Assembly: GCF_030867145.1 (NCBI RefSeq)
Contig: NC_134443.1
Coordinates: 2,666,001 to 2,730,000, forward strand
DNA: 64,000 bases
Source of the DNA: Opisthocomus hoazin
Lineage: Eukaryota; Chordata; Aves; Opisthocomiformes; Opisthocomidae
Reading direction: 5' to 3'
Below, in pieces: positions 40,501 to 51,700 of this stretch (its first letter is position 1; each line of letters starts with the position of its first letter). Both the position numbers and the translations under genes were made by a program. The notes under the pieces are model-generated. The model saw only the letters and a list, made by a program, of their open reading frames with translations. It was not told the origin of the DNA and did no database searches.

Positions 40501-43500
40501 ACTGCGAATTCCTCATCCCAGGCCCAGGGGGGTCTTTCATCCCGCTTCCACACAGCTGCTTGTGCTGCGCTCTTGCCCGGCGACGCTTCCCCGGGCGCTG
40601 CTGGAGGGCAGAGCGGTCCCTGGCCCCTGGTCCCCCTGTGTTGGGGCGCAGGGACCCTCCAGCCTTGCCCCGGGGACCCCCCGGTGTTGCCCCGGCTGTC
40701 ACGGCGTTGGCGTTTGGTACCTGGGGGTTTTTGGCCCGGGGAGGTCTGAGCAGCCCCTTCCTCACGGGAACCCCTGGGTTGAAACCACCTCGGCTGCGGT
40801 CGCCAGCGGCCGTGGGTTTGGGGGCCTGGGTCCCCGAGGCGCCCATCGCAGCGGTGGCCGGGCCGCGGGCTGAGGCGGGGAGCAGGGTGGGGGTGTCGCG
40901 GGTCAGCCCCGACCCGGTGCCGAGGCGTCGGCGCAGATCGTCCTTCTGCCGCCCTCGGCCTCTGCGCTGCTACCCCCCTCCCGTGGGACCGTGCCGCCCC
41001 GCGCCCCTCTCCCGTGCCCCCCGAGTAACCCCGCTGTTTCCTTACAAGGACCATGCCCTGGAGTAACTTTCCCATGGAGAAGGGACATTTGTTCCGGCTG
41101 CCGTCGGCTCTCAACAGGTGAATGGATTTTTGATTCCCTTTTCTCCCTCTCCGCGTCCCGAAGCCGGGCTCCAGCCCTTCCCCGGGACCCCCAGGGTGGG
41201 CACAGCCCTGGCTGTAGCAACTCCAGCCCCCCGAGGAGAAGGGAAGGGGTCTCCAGGCTGCCCCGGCCTCTGAATGGGGGGACCCCGGGGAGGAGGTGGC
41301 CCTGGGGTCCCTGTGTGGTCCCGCAGCCACTCTGAGCTCCCCGAGGAGCTGCTGTTGGGGGCTCCTGGAAGCAGGGTGGGGGGTCCCCGGGGCCGTGCTG
41401 GCACGGTGCTGGCTCCCAGGGCGAGGTCCTGGCTCTGCCCGCTGCCGCGGCTGCGTGGGCTCACCCCGGAGCAGCCCCGGGGTTCGGGCCACCCGTCGGG
41501 AGCCCCGCGAGGTGACAGGGCAGGGGGTTCCCCGTGGGGTCGGAGCCTTGGGGACAGGGGGCAGCTGCCCCCGCCAGCCCCAGAGAGCCGTGGCTTTGCC
41601 CCGCAGGGGCTGGGGTGGCTTTGGGGTCGTCCCCTTCCCCGGGCTGGGGCACAGCGGGGGCTCGGCGGGGCGAGCCGGGGCTGGGGGCTGGCTCGGTGCC
41701 GGTGCTGCCCGCAGCAGGCCCTGCTCCGTCTCCCTTGGGCCGTGCCGGGGCTCGGTGCCGGCGGCGGGGCCGTGGCCATGCCGCGGGCGGGCGCCCGTCG
41801 CTCCCCGGCTGGGCCCCGCGCCGGAGGGGGCTGCGTCCCATGGGCGACGGGGGGAGCTTCCTGCCGCCCGGCTGCGCCGCGGCCGAACAATGTCCCCCTT
41901 GTGCGGTCCCAGGACGCGGGACGGCTCGGGCGGCCTTTCCCAGCCCCTCCCTGCGCTCGGCCGCGGCCGACCGACTAATTGGGAGCGCGGCGGGTGGAAT
42001 AGCCCCGGGTCCTGTGCCCCAGCCCCTCCAGGACCCCCGTGGGAGGCAAAGGGTCCCTGGGGGGGCCCCTCTTGGGGCCCTCGCTGTGGTGGCAGAGCCG
42101 TCCCTCGGAGGGCACGGGGCCGCGGCGAGCCCCGGGGTGTCTGGGAGTGCAGGGCGAGGGACCCCGCTCGAGCGTGGCGTGGGGAGGGCTGGCGGGAGGG
42201 GACGGGGTCCCTGCAGAGCCCCTTGGCATCGGCCCCCGGGGCTCGCGGCGAGCGTGGGACATGGAGACGGCCGTTGCTCCGGCGTGACCCCCGCCCTGCG
42301 CTCCCCTTCCTCCCCCTGCTCCTCGCCTGTTTGCTGCCTGCCCTGGCCCTGCTCTCGCCGCCGTCCCGGGGCCGTGAACGGGGCGGGGGGCGAGCGCCGA
42401 GCCCGTTGGGCGATCGCTTTTCCTTCTCCCGTTAGGACGAATTCCGACTCGGCGCTTCACACGAGCGTGATGAACCCCAACCCCCCGGACGCCTACCTGG
42501 GCCCCGCGCAGGGCGTCCCGCCGCCCGGCCGCCGCAGCGGTGAGCGGCCCCTCCCGCGGCACCCCGCTTCCCCGCCCCGCCGCCTCGGGACCCCCGCGCC
42601 CCTGCCCGGACTCTCGGGGTGGGGGGAACACGCTGCCTGGAGCCCCGTCCCTCCGCGGCCCCCCCTTCCCTCCTTCGGGCCGCTGTCCCCCGTGTCCCCT
42701 CTGCTGACGGTCGCCCACTCGCTTGCAGGTTTTCTGGACAGGGACACAGACAGCAACGGTGAGCACGGAGCCGTGTCCCCCCCCTCGTGCTCTGCGCAGC
42801 GTCAGGGCAGCGGGCGGGATGGGGGGGCTGTCACGCCCCGCTCACGGCCGGTGGGTGCCCCGGGGGGGGCTGGATGCCGCCCTCCCCGCGCTGACCCGCT
42901 GCTCCCCCCTCGCCAGTGTTTGTTTTCCAAGTGCCTCCCATCGAAGAGACCTTCGACGACAACAAGCATTCGCTGAAGCCCTGGGACGCCAAGAAGGTGG
43001 GCGCGGGGGAGCGAGGGGTGGCGGGGACGTCACCCCCGCGTCCCCCTGCCCGCGGGGCCCTGCGACGCCCTCGCGCGGCGCCGGGTTCAGCGTCCCGGCC
43101 TCGCTTCACTCCTCCTCTGGTTCCGCAGCTCTCGTCGTCCTCGGCCCGACCGCGCTCCTGCGAAGTCCCTGGGATCCAGTGAGTCCCGGGCTGGGCTGGG
43201 GGGCACGGCTGGGCTGGGGGGCACGGCTGGGCAGCCCGAGCCCACCGGAGGAGGGGCGGGGGGCCGGGGAGCGGTGTCCCCGCACTGAGCCTCTTGCCCT
43301 CTCTCCCCCCAGCGTGTTTCCGTCCCCGGATCAGCCGGCCAACGTCCCCCTCATCCCCTCGGCCCTCAACACGGGCGGCTCCCTCCCCGACCTCACCAAC
43401 CTGCACTTCCCCTCCCCGCTGCCCACCCCGCTCGACCCGGACGAGACCACCTACCCCAGCCTGAGCGGAGGCAGCAGCACCGGCAACCTGGCCAACACCA

Positions 43501-45839
43501 TGACGCACCTGGGCATCAGCGGTGGCGTGGGCCTGGGGACGGGCTACGACTCGCCAGGTGAGAGCTGGCCCCGCGCCGGGAGACGCCGGAGCCCATGTCC
43601 CGGCATGGCCGGACCCGCCGCCGCGCCGCACGGGGCCGGTGCGGGGAGCCGAGAGCGGCCCCTGAGAGTGGTCCCCGCGGCGGGGAGCCGGCTGCGGTGC
43701 TCGGTGGCACTGGTGTCACGGAGCCGGCCGCGGCACAGATCGGGCGGTCCCAGCCTGGGACGAAGATGCCGCGGCCTGGGAGCGGGGTGGGGAGAGCCGG
43801 GGGGTCCGACAGCAGCGGGGGGTCCCGCGGAGGTGTGGGGTGGCAGCGCCGACGGGGAGCCTGCCGCCCGCCCCGTGCCGAGCCCCGCGCCGCGGCCGGC
43901 CCCGCTGTGTGTCTGTGTTCCCATCTGTGTCTCCATCGTTCCGGTCACCTCCGTCACCTTCCATCCCGCCCGGAGCAGACGGGGAGCCCCAGCCCGGCCC
44001 GGGGGGCAGAGCGTGGGGCGATGCCGTGGGTAACGGTGCTGTCTCTTCTTTTTTGTCCCCACAGGACTTTCCTCACCTATGCAGAGCTCCCTGAGTAACC
44101 CGTCCCTGCAGTCCTCGCTTAGCAACCCCAACCTCCAGGCCTCCCTGCGCAGCCCCTCGCTCCAGTCCTCCCTCAGCAACCCCTCGCTCCAGTCCTCCCA
44201 GAGCAGCTCCTCCATCCCTTCCTCGCTCTCCAACCAGTCCCTGCCCTCCTCCCTCTCCTCCTCGCTCTCCAACCCCTCGCTCCCCACGTCCCCCCGCAGC
44301 CAGCCCATGCAGTCCTCCCCCAGCAACCCCAGCCTGCCCTCCGGCCTGAGCGGCTCTTCCTTCGCCCCGCTGGTGCAGGCGTCCGTAGCCACCTCGCCCC
44401 GCCGACGGGTCCCGCTCAGCCCCCTCACCCTCCCCATGGGTGGCGACTCCAGAAGGCAGCACCCCAAACAGTTCTCACCAACAATGCCACCCACATTGTC
44501 CTCCATCACCCAGGTATGCATGGTCCATCGCCCGCGCCGGCCCCCGCGCCGCGCGCTCGCCTCCGTCTCCTCCTCCCTCCACTGCTCTGTCTCGTGTCCA
44601 TCCTCATCTCAGCCTCATGCCAGGGAAGCCCCTCGTGTCCCCCCCTCCCCAGCCCGGCCAGCGGACCCCTCCCCGGCGGGAGGGAGCTCTGCGGGGGGAC
44701 GGGGACGCGGCGTGTCCCGGCCGGGGCTCCCCCACCCCGGGTTCCCGCTCCGGCCCGCGGCGGGTGCTGGGTGCAGGGTTTTGGCGCTGGTGCGGGGGGT
44801 GGGGGGCTGAATTTCAGCGGGGGGGTCTCCCGGATTGCCGGGGTCTCCCCGGTGCCGGGGGACGCACCGGGGGCTGGCAGAGACGCTCCCCGTCCCCGCA
44901 GAGACGGGGCACCGAGCAGAGGGGCCGGATCCTGGCGGGCGCTGGGACGGGTCCGGGCTGACCCCCCCCTCTCCGCTCTCTCCGCAGGGCGTCCCCCTGG
45001 ACACCAGCAAGCTGCCGGCCGACCAGCGGCTCCCGCCGTACCCCTATGGCCAGCCCGGCCTGCTCCTGCAGTCCCAGCCCGGCCAGAAAGCCCTGCACCA
45101 GCCCGGGCAGCCCCCCCCGCCGCCGGCCTTGCCCCCCGCCGCGCCGCCGCGACCCCCGGCACCGGCGAGCGGGGCCGCGCAGCGCCCGTTTGCCCCCCAG
45201 TACCAGCCTAACGCCGCCCTGCCGCCGCCGGGACCGCCGCTGAGCGACTTCGGCTTGGGCAGCGTGAGTGCCACGGGGACCCTTGGGTGGGGTGGGGGGG
45301 GGCACAGTGGGGGTTTTTGCCCCCCCCCCCTCCGTCACCCGCCTCTCCCCGCAGTTCGAGCAGTTCGGGATGGGGGAGAGCCCCACCGGGAACAGCGGGG
45401 GCTTCCCCGAGGAGCTGGGGTCGCTGAGCTACCCCCCCGCCGAGGCCACCTACGACCCCCCCGTCCTCAACCGCCAGACCCTGAGCAACTGCGGCCGCCA
45501 CGGCCCCGGCCCCGTCCCCAACATCGTCCTCACAGGTGGGTGGGCAGCGGCAGCCCCCGCCGCGGGGCGCGGGGTTCGAGGGGGGGGGGGGTGCTGAGGC
45601 CTGACCCCCACCCCCCCCCCTCGCCGTTAGGCGATTCTCCCCCCGGCATCTCGAAGGAGATCGCGACGGCGCTGGCCGGCGTGCCGGGCTTCGAGGTGGA
45701 GGCGGCGGCGCTGGGGCTGGAGGACGAGCTGAGGATCGAGCCCCTCAGCCTGGACGGGCTGACCATGCTGAGCGACCCCTACGCGCTGCTCACCGACCCG
45801 GCCGTCGAGGACTCCTTCCGCACCGACCGCCTGCAGTGA
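34573..45839 (+). CDS. CRTC2: CRTC2 (CREB-regulated transcription coactivator 2), complete, 14 exons
   Basis: CRTC2 is the cAMP- and calcium-gated coactivator of CREB, held in the cytoplasm by 14-3-3 when phosphorylated by SIKs. Exons: 34573-34743, 38577-38678, 38939-39055, 39243-39304, 41049-41117, 42436-42539, 42729-42758, 42917-42996, 43129-43178, 43313-43557, 44065-44513, 44988-45263, 45355-45535 and 45631-45839; 714 residues (human 693). Seen: CREB-binding N-terminus [19 protein letters not shown]; the SIK site in [13 protein letters not shown] (Ser about 177, human Ser171); RPRSCEVPG (human Ser275 region); central [13 protein letters not shown]-terminal transactivation part ending [10 protein letters not shown]. 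Intron 3 is AT-AC. Exon 7 is a 30-nt microexon. Exon 11 carries an expanded [10 protein letters not shown] repeat. Introns 1 and 4 carry CR1 copies. No frameshifts. Confidence 0.97.
37250..37943 (+). mobile_element. CR1 LINE, 5'-truncated copy in CRTC2 intron 1
   Basis: CR1 is the dominant non-LTR retrotransposon of birds. The copy begins near GACCTGCTGGAGAGCAGC and includes CCATGAGCCAGCAGCGTGCC, the end of the reverse-transcriptase frame (ending near the KNFFPLR-type segment) and the 3' UTR. Its 3' end is GGGATTCTGGGATT, a variant of the short 3' terminal repeat typical of CR1, without a poly(A) tail. Sense orientation to CRTC2. About 690 bp of a full element of several kilobases. Confidence 0.93.
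39056..39242 (+). other. CRTC2: AT-AC (U12-type) intron 3 of CRTC2, 187 nt
   Basis: Exon 3 ends CGGCAG and the intron begins ATATCCTTC, matching the U12 AT-AC donor consensus ATATCCTTT at eight of nine positions. Near the 3' end, CCCTTAACG (39224-39232) fits the U12 branch site TTCCTTAAC, about 12 nt before the terminal AC at 39241-39242. Splicing there restores the reading [12 protein letters not shown], which matches human RHIDSSPYSPAY. No GT-AG alternative gives this protein. Confidence 0.92.
40245..40501 (+). mobile_element. CR1 LINE 3' fragment in CRTC2 intron 4
   Basis: About 255 bp homologous to the last part of the 37.25 kb copy, from the ACAAGGGACAACGGGCAC segment to the CTGGGATTCTGGGAT end. 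By eye the two differ at roughly 15-20 positions over this length, so they are likely the same subfamily. Same orientation as the host gene and the other copy. Confidence 0.92.
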
Positions 45840-46416
45840 GGGGCCGGGGGGGGGGCTCCGACAGCACCCCCCGGCCCCCTCCCCCCACCATTTCCCCCGC
45901 CACCTCTCTTTTTCCATGAATTCCCCCCAAAAAAACGGTGGGGCCAGCGCCGGCTCTCCCAGAGCCGGTGGGAAAGCGGGGGGGGGGACGTGAGCCAGGC
46001 GCTCTCCGGCCCCCCCCGCCCCCCAAACTCCCGTCCCCCCGGGGCGGCTGTACATAACCCTGTAGGTAGAGACCCCCGGGGGGGGGAGATGGGGCCACGG
46101 AGGTGGGGGGGGCCGCTTCTGTTTTTATTTTATTTTTTTTTCTGGCTAATCATTACGTTTAAGGAGAAACCCCGCTCTCCCCCCGCCAGCTGCGCCCCGT
46201 ATGTACCCCCAGCCCCCCCCCACCTGACCCAGCTGCCGGGGACGTGTCGAAAGCACTTGTAACTTTGCCCCCTCCCCATGCCGGGGGGAGCGCGGGGGCC
46301 CCGTCCGCGGGCGGGGGGACCTGGGGCCCCAGGACCCGCGTTTCCCCCCCACCCACCCAGGAGGGAGCCAGAGTGATTTATTATTATTATTATTTTTTAA
46401 AATATATTATATGTTA

Positions 46417-46422
46417 ATTAAA
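46417..46422 (+). terminator. CRTC2 polyadenylation signal ATTAAA
   Basis: ATTAAA in an AT-rich segment about 580 bp after the stop, preceded by an (ATT)n microsatellite at 46379-46395 inside the 3' UTR. The UTR otherwise contains long C and G runs. Confidence 0.75.
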
Positions 46423-46599
46423 TGCTCCCTGTGATGGCGTGTAGCTGATTCGGGGGGGGGGCACACAGAGACCCAGCTCCCGGGCCTCCCCGGGGGGCTG
46501 TGGGGGACACAGAGGGGCTTCGGCTGCTCCAGGCCCCCCCACCCGGCCAGGTCCTTAGGTCTGGGGTCGCTGACTGGGGGGGTGATGGGGGGTGGGGCC

Positions 46600-46935
46600 A
46601 CAGGGAACTTTGGGGGGGGGGAGGTGCTTGAAGTTCTTTGGGGTGCAGGGGGGGGGATTCCTGGGGGGTGCTGGGAGGAGTCCTGGGGGGGTTCTGGCCG
46701 TTTCTGGGGGTGCTGGGGGGGGTCCTGGCAGCTTCTGGGGGTGCTGCCGGGGGTCCTGGGGGGTTCTGCCCGTTTCTGGGAGTGCTGGGGGGGTGCTGGG
46801 GGGGGTCCTGGCCGTTTCTGGGAGGGCTGGGGGGGTCGTGGCAGCTTCTGGGGGTTCTGGGAGGGGTTCTGGGGGGTTCTGGCCGTTTCTGGGGGTGCTG
46901 GGGGGGTCCCAGGGGGTTCCTGGCAGCTCCGGGGG
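46600..46935 (+). repeat. Minisatellite upstream of DENND4B
   Basis: Units of about 40 bp built on GGGGGTTCTGGCCGTTTCTGG and GTGCTGGGGGGGGTCCTGG in the CRTC2-DENND4B spacer. Confidence 0.88.
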
Positions 46936-46939
46936 GGTC

Positions 46940-47071
46940 CTGGTGCCCCGCGGCGGGTGCAGAGTCCTCCCGGGCGCCAGGGGCCGCTGTCGGCGGCGGC
47001 GGGGCCGGGCGGGCGCGCGGTAGCGGCCCGGTGGAGCCCAGCGGCGCGGCCCGGCCCGGCCCGGCCCGCAG
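46940..47071 (+). other. DENND4B: Possible noncoding first exon of DENND4B
   Basis: A CpG-rich block with a run of CCCGGCC repeats ends at CCCGCAG followed by GTACCGG, a usable donor. Because the DENND4B coding exon has an acceptor (CTCCAG at 48716-48721) just 12 nt before its ATG, an upstream noncoding exon is required. This is the best candidate, but nothing else fixes it. Confidence 0.4.
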
Positions 47072-47129
47072 GTACCGGCGGGGGGGGGCGGGGGGGACCG
47101 GGGGGCTGCTCGGGGCCGGGGTCTGGCTG

Positions 47130-47335
47130 GCTGCAGGGCCTGCGGCGGCTGTGGGGCCTGGGCCGGGTGTAGGCCCTGTGGGGCCGGGTGCGGGGCCTGG
47201 GCCGGGTGTAGGCCCTGTGGGGCCGGGTGTGGGGCCCGGGCCTGCCGTAGGCCCTGTGGGGCCGGGTGCGGGGCTAGGTGCGGGGCCTGGGCCTGCCGCA
47301 GGCCCTGTGGGGGCGGCCGTGCCCGTGGGGAGCGC
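47130..47335 (+). repeat. Minisatellite in the probable DENND4B intron 1
   Basis: Units of about 50 bp alternate GGCCCTGTGGGGCCGGGTG with CGGGGCCTGGGCCGGGTGTA. Confidence 0.85.
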
Positions 47336-47339
47336 AGGG

Positions 47340-48721
47340 GTGGCTGCGTGGCCAGACTGACGGTTCCTGACCCCCCCCCCCCGTTTCCCCCCCAGGGTTT
47401 CCAGCCCGAGGCGGGGCCGAGGCGTGGGGCCCGTGGGCTGTGCCGCAGCCTCGCCGGCCCCGTGGGACGCGGGGAGCCGCGGGGCAGCGGGACGGGGTCG
47501 CCGGGTGTCGTGGGGCTGGCGGGGACGTGCTGCTGGCTGGGGACCCCCGGTGCTCCCCTGCCCCGTTGCCAGAGGTCGGAGCCTGGCCCGGGGCACGGCG
47601 GGGGGGGGTCCTGGGGGGTCCCGTCCCCCCGCAGTCGCTGCTTCCCCTTCGGCAGCCCCGCAGCGGGGCCGGTTCCTGCTCCCACTGCAGCTGGGGACAC
47701 CAGGGGAGACCGTGGGGACGTGAGGGTGGGGACGGGGAGCCGTCACCCAGGACCCCACCATGTCCTCAGTGGGGTGCCCCATGGCAGGGGACACAGAGTG
47801 GCCGTGGGGACCCCCCCGCGCTGGTTTCCCCCCACCCGAGGTGGGTGGCAGGAAGCTGACCCAGGAGCTGGGGCTGCGGCTCGGTGCCTTGGCCGTCACC
47901 ATGTGGCACTGGGCTAAAACCAGCCCGGGGGGCCACTCGAGGGGCCGGGGGTCCCAGGGTCCCCGGCGTGGGGACGGAGCGAGGCTCCAGCTGCTGCCGT
48001 GGCCCCGTCTCTGGCACGGCCGCAGCGAGGTGCGAGCCCCCTGCTTGAGGGGGTTTCCCCCCTGGGGTCGCGGGACCACCATGATGGCCCTGCTTGGGGT
48101 CTCTGTGTCCGGCGCTGGGACTGCTTTGGCCCCCCCCCCCCCACCTGGTGCGGCGGAGGCAGGGCCAGCGTCGCGCCCCGGTGCCCCGTGGAGGGGGGTG
48201 ACGGCCGCGGGGGGGTGACGTGGGTGTTCGTGGCCTCGTCGCCCGTTTCCTTCCCCTTTCCAGCCCGCCCCGCGCAGCTCTTGAGTGGCCTCCGCGGACC
48301 CCTCCTGCGGCGCCCGGGCAAGCTGGGGGTGCTGGGGATGGGGAGGGGGTGCCTGGAGGGCAGAGGGGCTGGCTGTGGGCCAGGGGTGCAGCCACTGAGC
48401 CGAGGGGGCCGCGCCGCGGGGTGGGGGTCCTGTCCCACAGGCACTACCTGAGGGGGTCTCCCCCGCAGCCGCTGCGCTCGGAGCGGGGTGCTGCCTCCCA
48501 CCCGACGCCATGGGGGTCCCCATCGCATCGCCCCGTGCTCCGTGGCGTGACCGGAAGCCTCCTCCCTTCCTGTCCCTGGTGCTTTCGCCCCGTCAGCTCT
48601 GCCGTGGGGCACCCCACGCTGCCAGCCCGCCACGAGGACGGAGCTCTCCCTGCCGTGGGGACGGCCGGTCCGTGCTGGGGCTGGGGTGTCACCTGTCCCG
48701 CTGTCCGTCCCCCCCCTCCAG
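47340..48721. other. Probable DENND4B first intron; no other gene recognised
   Basis: Single-copy GC-rich sequence with long but unconserved open frames on both strands. I see no domain, no RNA gene and no mobile element. Confidence 0.6.
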
Positions 48722-48733
48722 ATGCCGTGAGCC

Positions 48734-51700
48734 ATGTCGGACGAGAAGCCCCCGCAGCTGGTGGACTACTTCGTGGTGGCCGGCCTGACGGACGCCTCGC
48801 GGCCGCTGGAGGAGGAAACCCAGCAGCACCGCCCGGCGCGCCCCAGCGAGCCCATCACCGACGTGGCCGTCATCATCCGCTCGCAGGGCGAGGAGGTGCC
48901 CCACGGCTTCACCTGCATCGAGACCACCACCTCGGGCCACCCCGTCGACCTCAACGCCGGGCTGCTCAACAACCCCCAGATGTTCATCTGCTACAAGCGG
49001 GGCCGGGACAAGCCCCCCCTCATCGAGCTGGGGTGAGTCCCACGAATCGGGGCTGGGGGGGGGGGCTCACCGGGGGTCCCCCTCACCCCTCTGCTCGGCC
49101 CAGGGTGCACTACGAGGGCAAGGACCGCCCGAAGCCGGGCTATAAGATCCTGGACACGACGCCCTACAGCCGCTCGGCCAACCTCAATTCGGGGGGGCCG
49201 GGACACCAACGCACCTTCCTGACGTACCGGCGGGCGGCCGAGCCCCACGGCCACAACACGCTGGGGGTCACCGACATCTGCCTCGTCATGCCCAGCAAGG
49301 GCGAGAGCCCGCCCCACACCTTCTGCCGGGTGGACAAGAACCTCAACACCAGCATGGTGGGTGCTGCGGCCCCCCCCCCCTGCCTCGCCGCTGCTGGGAT
49401 GTCCCCGCTGCCGTCCAGCCCACGCTGACCCCCCCCTCCGCTCCCTCGTTGCAGTGGGGCCCTGCGCTGTTCCTGTGCTACAAGATTGCCATGGCCAAGG
49501 CCAACACGCTGGTCTACGAAGCAGGTGGGGGTCTCTCGTGGTGGCTGAGGGGGGTCCACGCGCTGTGGGTTCTCCTTGGACGGCTGCCGGGCGCCCACCC
49601 AGTTGCTCCCTCCCTCCTCCTCCTCAGCTGGATGGGGGAAACGAGAAGGTGAGGCTCATCCTTCCGTCTGTCTGTCCGTCCAGGGCTGCTGGGACGCTAC
49701 CCCGAGCAGGACAGCGAGTCCTTCCCCCTGCCCGAGTCGGTGCCCGTCTTCTGCCTGCCCATGGGGGCCACCATCGAGAGCTGGCCGGCCGACACCAAGT
49801 ACCCGCTGCCCGTCTTCTCCACCTTCGTGCTGACCGGCGCCTCGGGCGACAAGGCAGGCCGGGGCGGGGGGCCGGAGACAGCGGCGGTGGCGGGGGGGGG
49901 GGGGCAATCCTGCCCTGACCACCCGCCCCACGCAGGTGTACGGCGCAGCCATCCAGTTCCACGAGGCGTTTCCCCGGGAGCGGCTGTCGGAGAAGCAGAG
50001 CCTGCGGCTGGGGCTGCTGAGCGTGGTGGACCGACGGCCCGTGGCCGGCCGCTCGCTGCAGACCCGCAAGAGCATCTGCGTCCTCTCCCACTGGCCCTTC
50101 TTCGACGTCTTCCGCAAGTTCCTGATGTTCATCTACCGCTACTCCATCTCGGGGCCCCACGTGCTGCCCCTGGAGACGTGAGCGCCGGGCGGGGGGAGGT
50201 TTGGGGGGGCGAGGGGGTGACCCCCGCCGCCTCCCCCCGCCGACGGGCCCCTCTCCCCGCAGGCACATCTCGCACTTCATGCACAACGTCCCCTTCCCGT
50301 CCCCGCAGCGGCCGCGCATCCTGGTGCAGGTGAGTCGTCGCGTGTCCCCTCGGCCGTCCCCGTTCTGCCTCCCCCCAGCCCACCGCGTCCCCCTGTGTCC
50401 CCAGATGTCCCCGTACGACAACCTGCTGCTCTGCCGGCCCGTGTCCTCCCCGCTGCCGCTCAGGTAGGGATGGCCGTGGGGCGCGGGGACAGGCGGGGGG
50501 CCGTGGGGCGGCCGAGTGACGTCCCCCCGCGCTGCAGCGGCGCCAGCTTCCTGACGCTGCTGCAGAACCTGGGCCCCGACAACGCGGTGGCCCTGCTGGT
50601 GGCCGTGCTGACCGAGCAGAAGCTGCTCATCCACTCCCTGCGCCCCGACGTCCTGACCAGCGTGGGCGAAGCCCTGGTGGCGGTGAGTGCCGGGGAGGGG
50701 ACGCGCCGCCGCGCTGGGGACCCCCTGGCGCTGCTGGGGACCCCCCCCCCCGGCCCCGCGGTGCTGACCACCCTCGTCCTGTCCCCAGATGATCTTCCCC
50801 CTGCGCTGGCAGTGCCCCTACATCCCGCTGTGCCCGCTGGCGCTGGCTGACGTGCTGTGTGCCCCCGTGCCCTTCATTGTAGGCATCCACTCCAGCTACT
50901 TCGACCTCTACGAGCCCCCCCACGACGTCATCTTCGTCGACCTGGACACCAACACCATCTTCCAGTGAGTGGCTCCCGGTTCTCGGCTGTGGCGGGTGGG
51001 CTTCGCCGGCCGGGCGCTGCCTGGAGGGGTGCCAGGGGTCCGCCGACCGCCCTCCCCTCGTCCCTTTGTGTGTCCCCCCCCCCAGAAGCGAGGAACGCAA
51101 GCTGCTGTCCCCGCGCTCCCTGCCCCGCCGGCCCTGCAAGGTGCTGCTGGCCTCGCTGCACAGCCTCTCCCAGCAGCTGGACGAGAGTGAGTGGGGGTCC
51201 GGGAGGGCCCCCCCGCAGCCGCCCGCGCCCCCCGGCCTGACGTCCCCCCGCCGTGTTTTCGCAGTGTACAGCGGGCCGGGGGAGGACGCGTCGCTGGAGC
51301 TGCTGCTGAGCGACGCGGCGGCGGCGCGGGGTCGGCGGGCGCAGCTGGAGCTGGAGGCGCGGGCGGCCTTCCTGCGGTTCATGGCCTGCGCGCTGCGGGG
51401 TTACCGCTCCTTCCTGCGCCCCATCGCCCTGGCGCCCGCCCCGGCCGGCCGCGACGCCGGCAGCCTCTTCGCCCTGCAGGGTGGGTGACGGGGAGGGTGA
51501 CCGCGGAGGGGGCTCCGCTGGGTGTAACCCCCCCGTCCTGTCCTGTCCCGTCCCCGCAGGGTTCCTCAAGTCCCGGGAGCGGGCGTACCACCGGTTTTAC
51601 GGGCAGCTGCTGCGCACCCAGCTCTTCACCCAGTTCATCGAGGACTGCTCCTTCGCCAGCGACCGCGACCCCTGCCTGGAGTTTTTCGACACCTGCGTGG

